A stretch of 5,534 nucleotides of DNA from Actinomycetota bacterium (lineage in GTDB: Bacteria; Actinomycetota; Actinomycetes; Nanopelagicales; Nanopelagicaceae): NCBI GenBank assembly GCA_005793655.1, contig SXRC01000076.1, positions 1 through 5,534 on the forward strand. The letters are read 5' to 3'. Positions 4,730 through 5,534 of the stretch are shown here, piece after piece. The translations under genes were made by a program, and so were the position numbers. Each line of letters begins with the position of its first letter. Position 1 is the stretch's first letter. The notes under the pieces are model-generated. The model did no database searches and was not told where the DNA came from. It saw nothing but the letters and a program-made list of their open reading frames with translations.

Positions 4730-5534
4730 TTATTTTGCAACTGTGAAGGCTTTTTCAAGATCAGCTTGAATATCTTTGATATTTTCAATACCAACAGATA
4801 ATCGAACCAATCCCGGTGTGACACCAGCCGTAAGCTGCTCAGCTGGTGATAATTGTGAGTGCGTAGTAGAGGCTGGGTGAATTGCCAAACTTCTTACATC
4901 ACCAATATTTGCCACATGTGAGTGCAGGTTAAGTGCTTCAATAAACTTCTTACCCGATTCAATCCCACCCTTTATTTCAAAGGATAAGACAGAGCCACTT
5001 CCCTTTGGTGAGTACTTTGTTGCCAACTTATTCCACTTTGAAGAGGTAAGAGAGGCATAGTTAACGGATGAGACTTGCGGGTGTTTTTCCAAAAATGCTG
5101 CAACAGCTTTAGCATTTTCAACATGGCGCTCAATTCGAAGGGATAGTGTCTCCAACCCTTGGGCAAGTAGCCAGGCATTAAATGGTGAGACTGCAGCGCC
5201 AATATCTCGCAGCAGAGTTAACCTGATCTTAAAGATATAAGAAAGGTTTGCACCAAATGCTGAGCCAACGCCAAGTGCTTGGGCGTAAACGATGCCATTA
5301 TATGAAGGATCAGGTTGATTAAAGTTTTTAAACTTATCTGGATATTTGGCGTAATCAAATTTACCAGAGTCCACAATTGCGCCCACAACTGCATTTCCAT
5401 GGCCAGACAGGAATTTAGTAGCGGAGTGAACTACTACATCTGCTCCCCATTCGATTGGTCTGATTAGGTAAGGGGTGGCAACGGTGTTATCAACAATTAA
5501 TGGCACATTGTTTTCATGGGCAATTTTTGCAACT
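4730..5534 (-). CDS. metY: O-acetylhomoserine sulfhydrylase, MetY (5' end outside window)
   Basis: MetY is a PLP-dependent enzyme of the Cys/Met metabolism family that condenses O-acetylhomoserine with sulfide to give homocysteine and acetate. The 267 visible residues are the C-terminal part of a protein usually about 430 long. The cofactor-binding Asp is in IVDNT (visible residue 15) and the Schiff-base Lys is in SATKFLSGHG (visible residue 40). The C-terminal motif HPASTTHSQLSP is followed by GLVRLSVGIE, the substrate-carboxylate-binding region. The frame is open to the window edge (VAKIAHENN precedes an internal GTG at 5506), so the true start lies beyond base 5534. A cystathionine gamma-synthase or gamma-lyase is less likely given the SHVANIGDVRSLAIHP wording and the metX partner. 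It is the upstream gene of the metY-metX operon, whose promoter is outside the window. Confidence 0.93.
   Translation of the reverse strand, partial: VAKIAHENNVPLIVDNTVATPYLIRPIEWGADVVVHSATKFLSGHGNAVVGAIVDSGKFDYAKYPDKFKNFNQPDPSYNGIVYAQALGVGSAFGANLSYIFKIRLTLLRDIGAAVSPFNAWLLAQGLETLSLRIERHVENAKAVAAFLEKHPQVSSVNYASLTSSKWNKLATKYSPKGSGSVLSFEIKGGIESGKKFIEALNLHSHVANIGDVRSLAIHPASTTHSQLSPAEQLTAGVTPGLVRLSVGIENIKDIQADLEKAFTVAK

Noticed and set aside
5504..5506. GTG as the start of metY
   Set aside because: The frame continues upstream to the window edge with family-like residues, and the protein would lack about 160 N-terminal residues. The GTG is an internal valine.
1..5534. Mobile element, CRISPR array, toxin-antitoxin or defence system
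   Set aside because: All coding space is taken by core genes; no transposase, spaced direct repeats, tRNA or toxin-like pair was seen.

Overview
The window looks like chromosome from a compact, AT-leaning actinobacterium. The clearest evidence is the principal sigma factor. Its C-terminal two thirds follow the SigA/HrdB family almost residue for residue, and its N-terminus is lysine-rich and then acidic, as in that family. A small CxxC...CxxH protein of the DUF7455 type lies between the sigma gene and a topoisomerase IV subunit B gene, which is an actinobacterial arrangement (hrdB and parY are near neighbours in Streptomyces). Short intergenic gaps, low GC for the phylum and a small gene set suggest a streamlined lineage such as the freshwater acI/Nanopelagicales group. 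That placement is inference.

Layout from left to right. Positions 1-1314 (minus) hold the N-terminal 438 residues of ParE, cut by the window edge. Positions 1315-1527 are a divergent regulatory gap with a perfect DnaA box, an 8-bp inverted repeat and candidate promoters. Positions 1528-1743 (plus) encode the DUF7455-type zinc-ribbon-like protein. Positions 1744-1935 (minus) encode a CDGSH iron-sulfur protein whose stop codon directly abuts the preceding convergent gene. Positions 1949-3520 (minus) encode the principal sigma factor, 13 bp upstream of the CDGSH gene and so probably co-transcribed with it. Positions 3521-3627 hold the sigma promoter: a perfect TATAAT with a perfect actinobacterial DnaA box two bases upstream. 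Positions 3628-4725 (minus) encode MetX and 4730-5534 (minus) encode MetY, whose 5' end is outside the window. They form a tight two-gene methionine operon.

MetX O-acetylates homoserine and MetY replaces the acetyl group with sulfide to give homocysteine. ParE handles chromosome decatenation and supercoil relaxation. The sigma factor directs housekeeping transcription. No mobile element, CRISPR array, RNA gene or defence system is visible. The most interesting signals are regulatory: two exact DnaA boxes, each in a gap upstream of a core gene (parE and the sigma gene), in the same orientation relative to those genes and at similar distances. Next is an unassigned helical segment in the sigma N-terminus.
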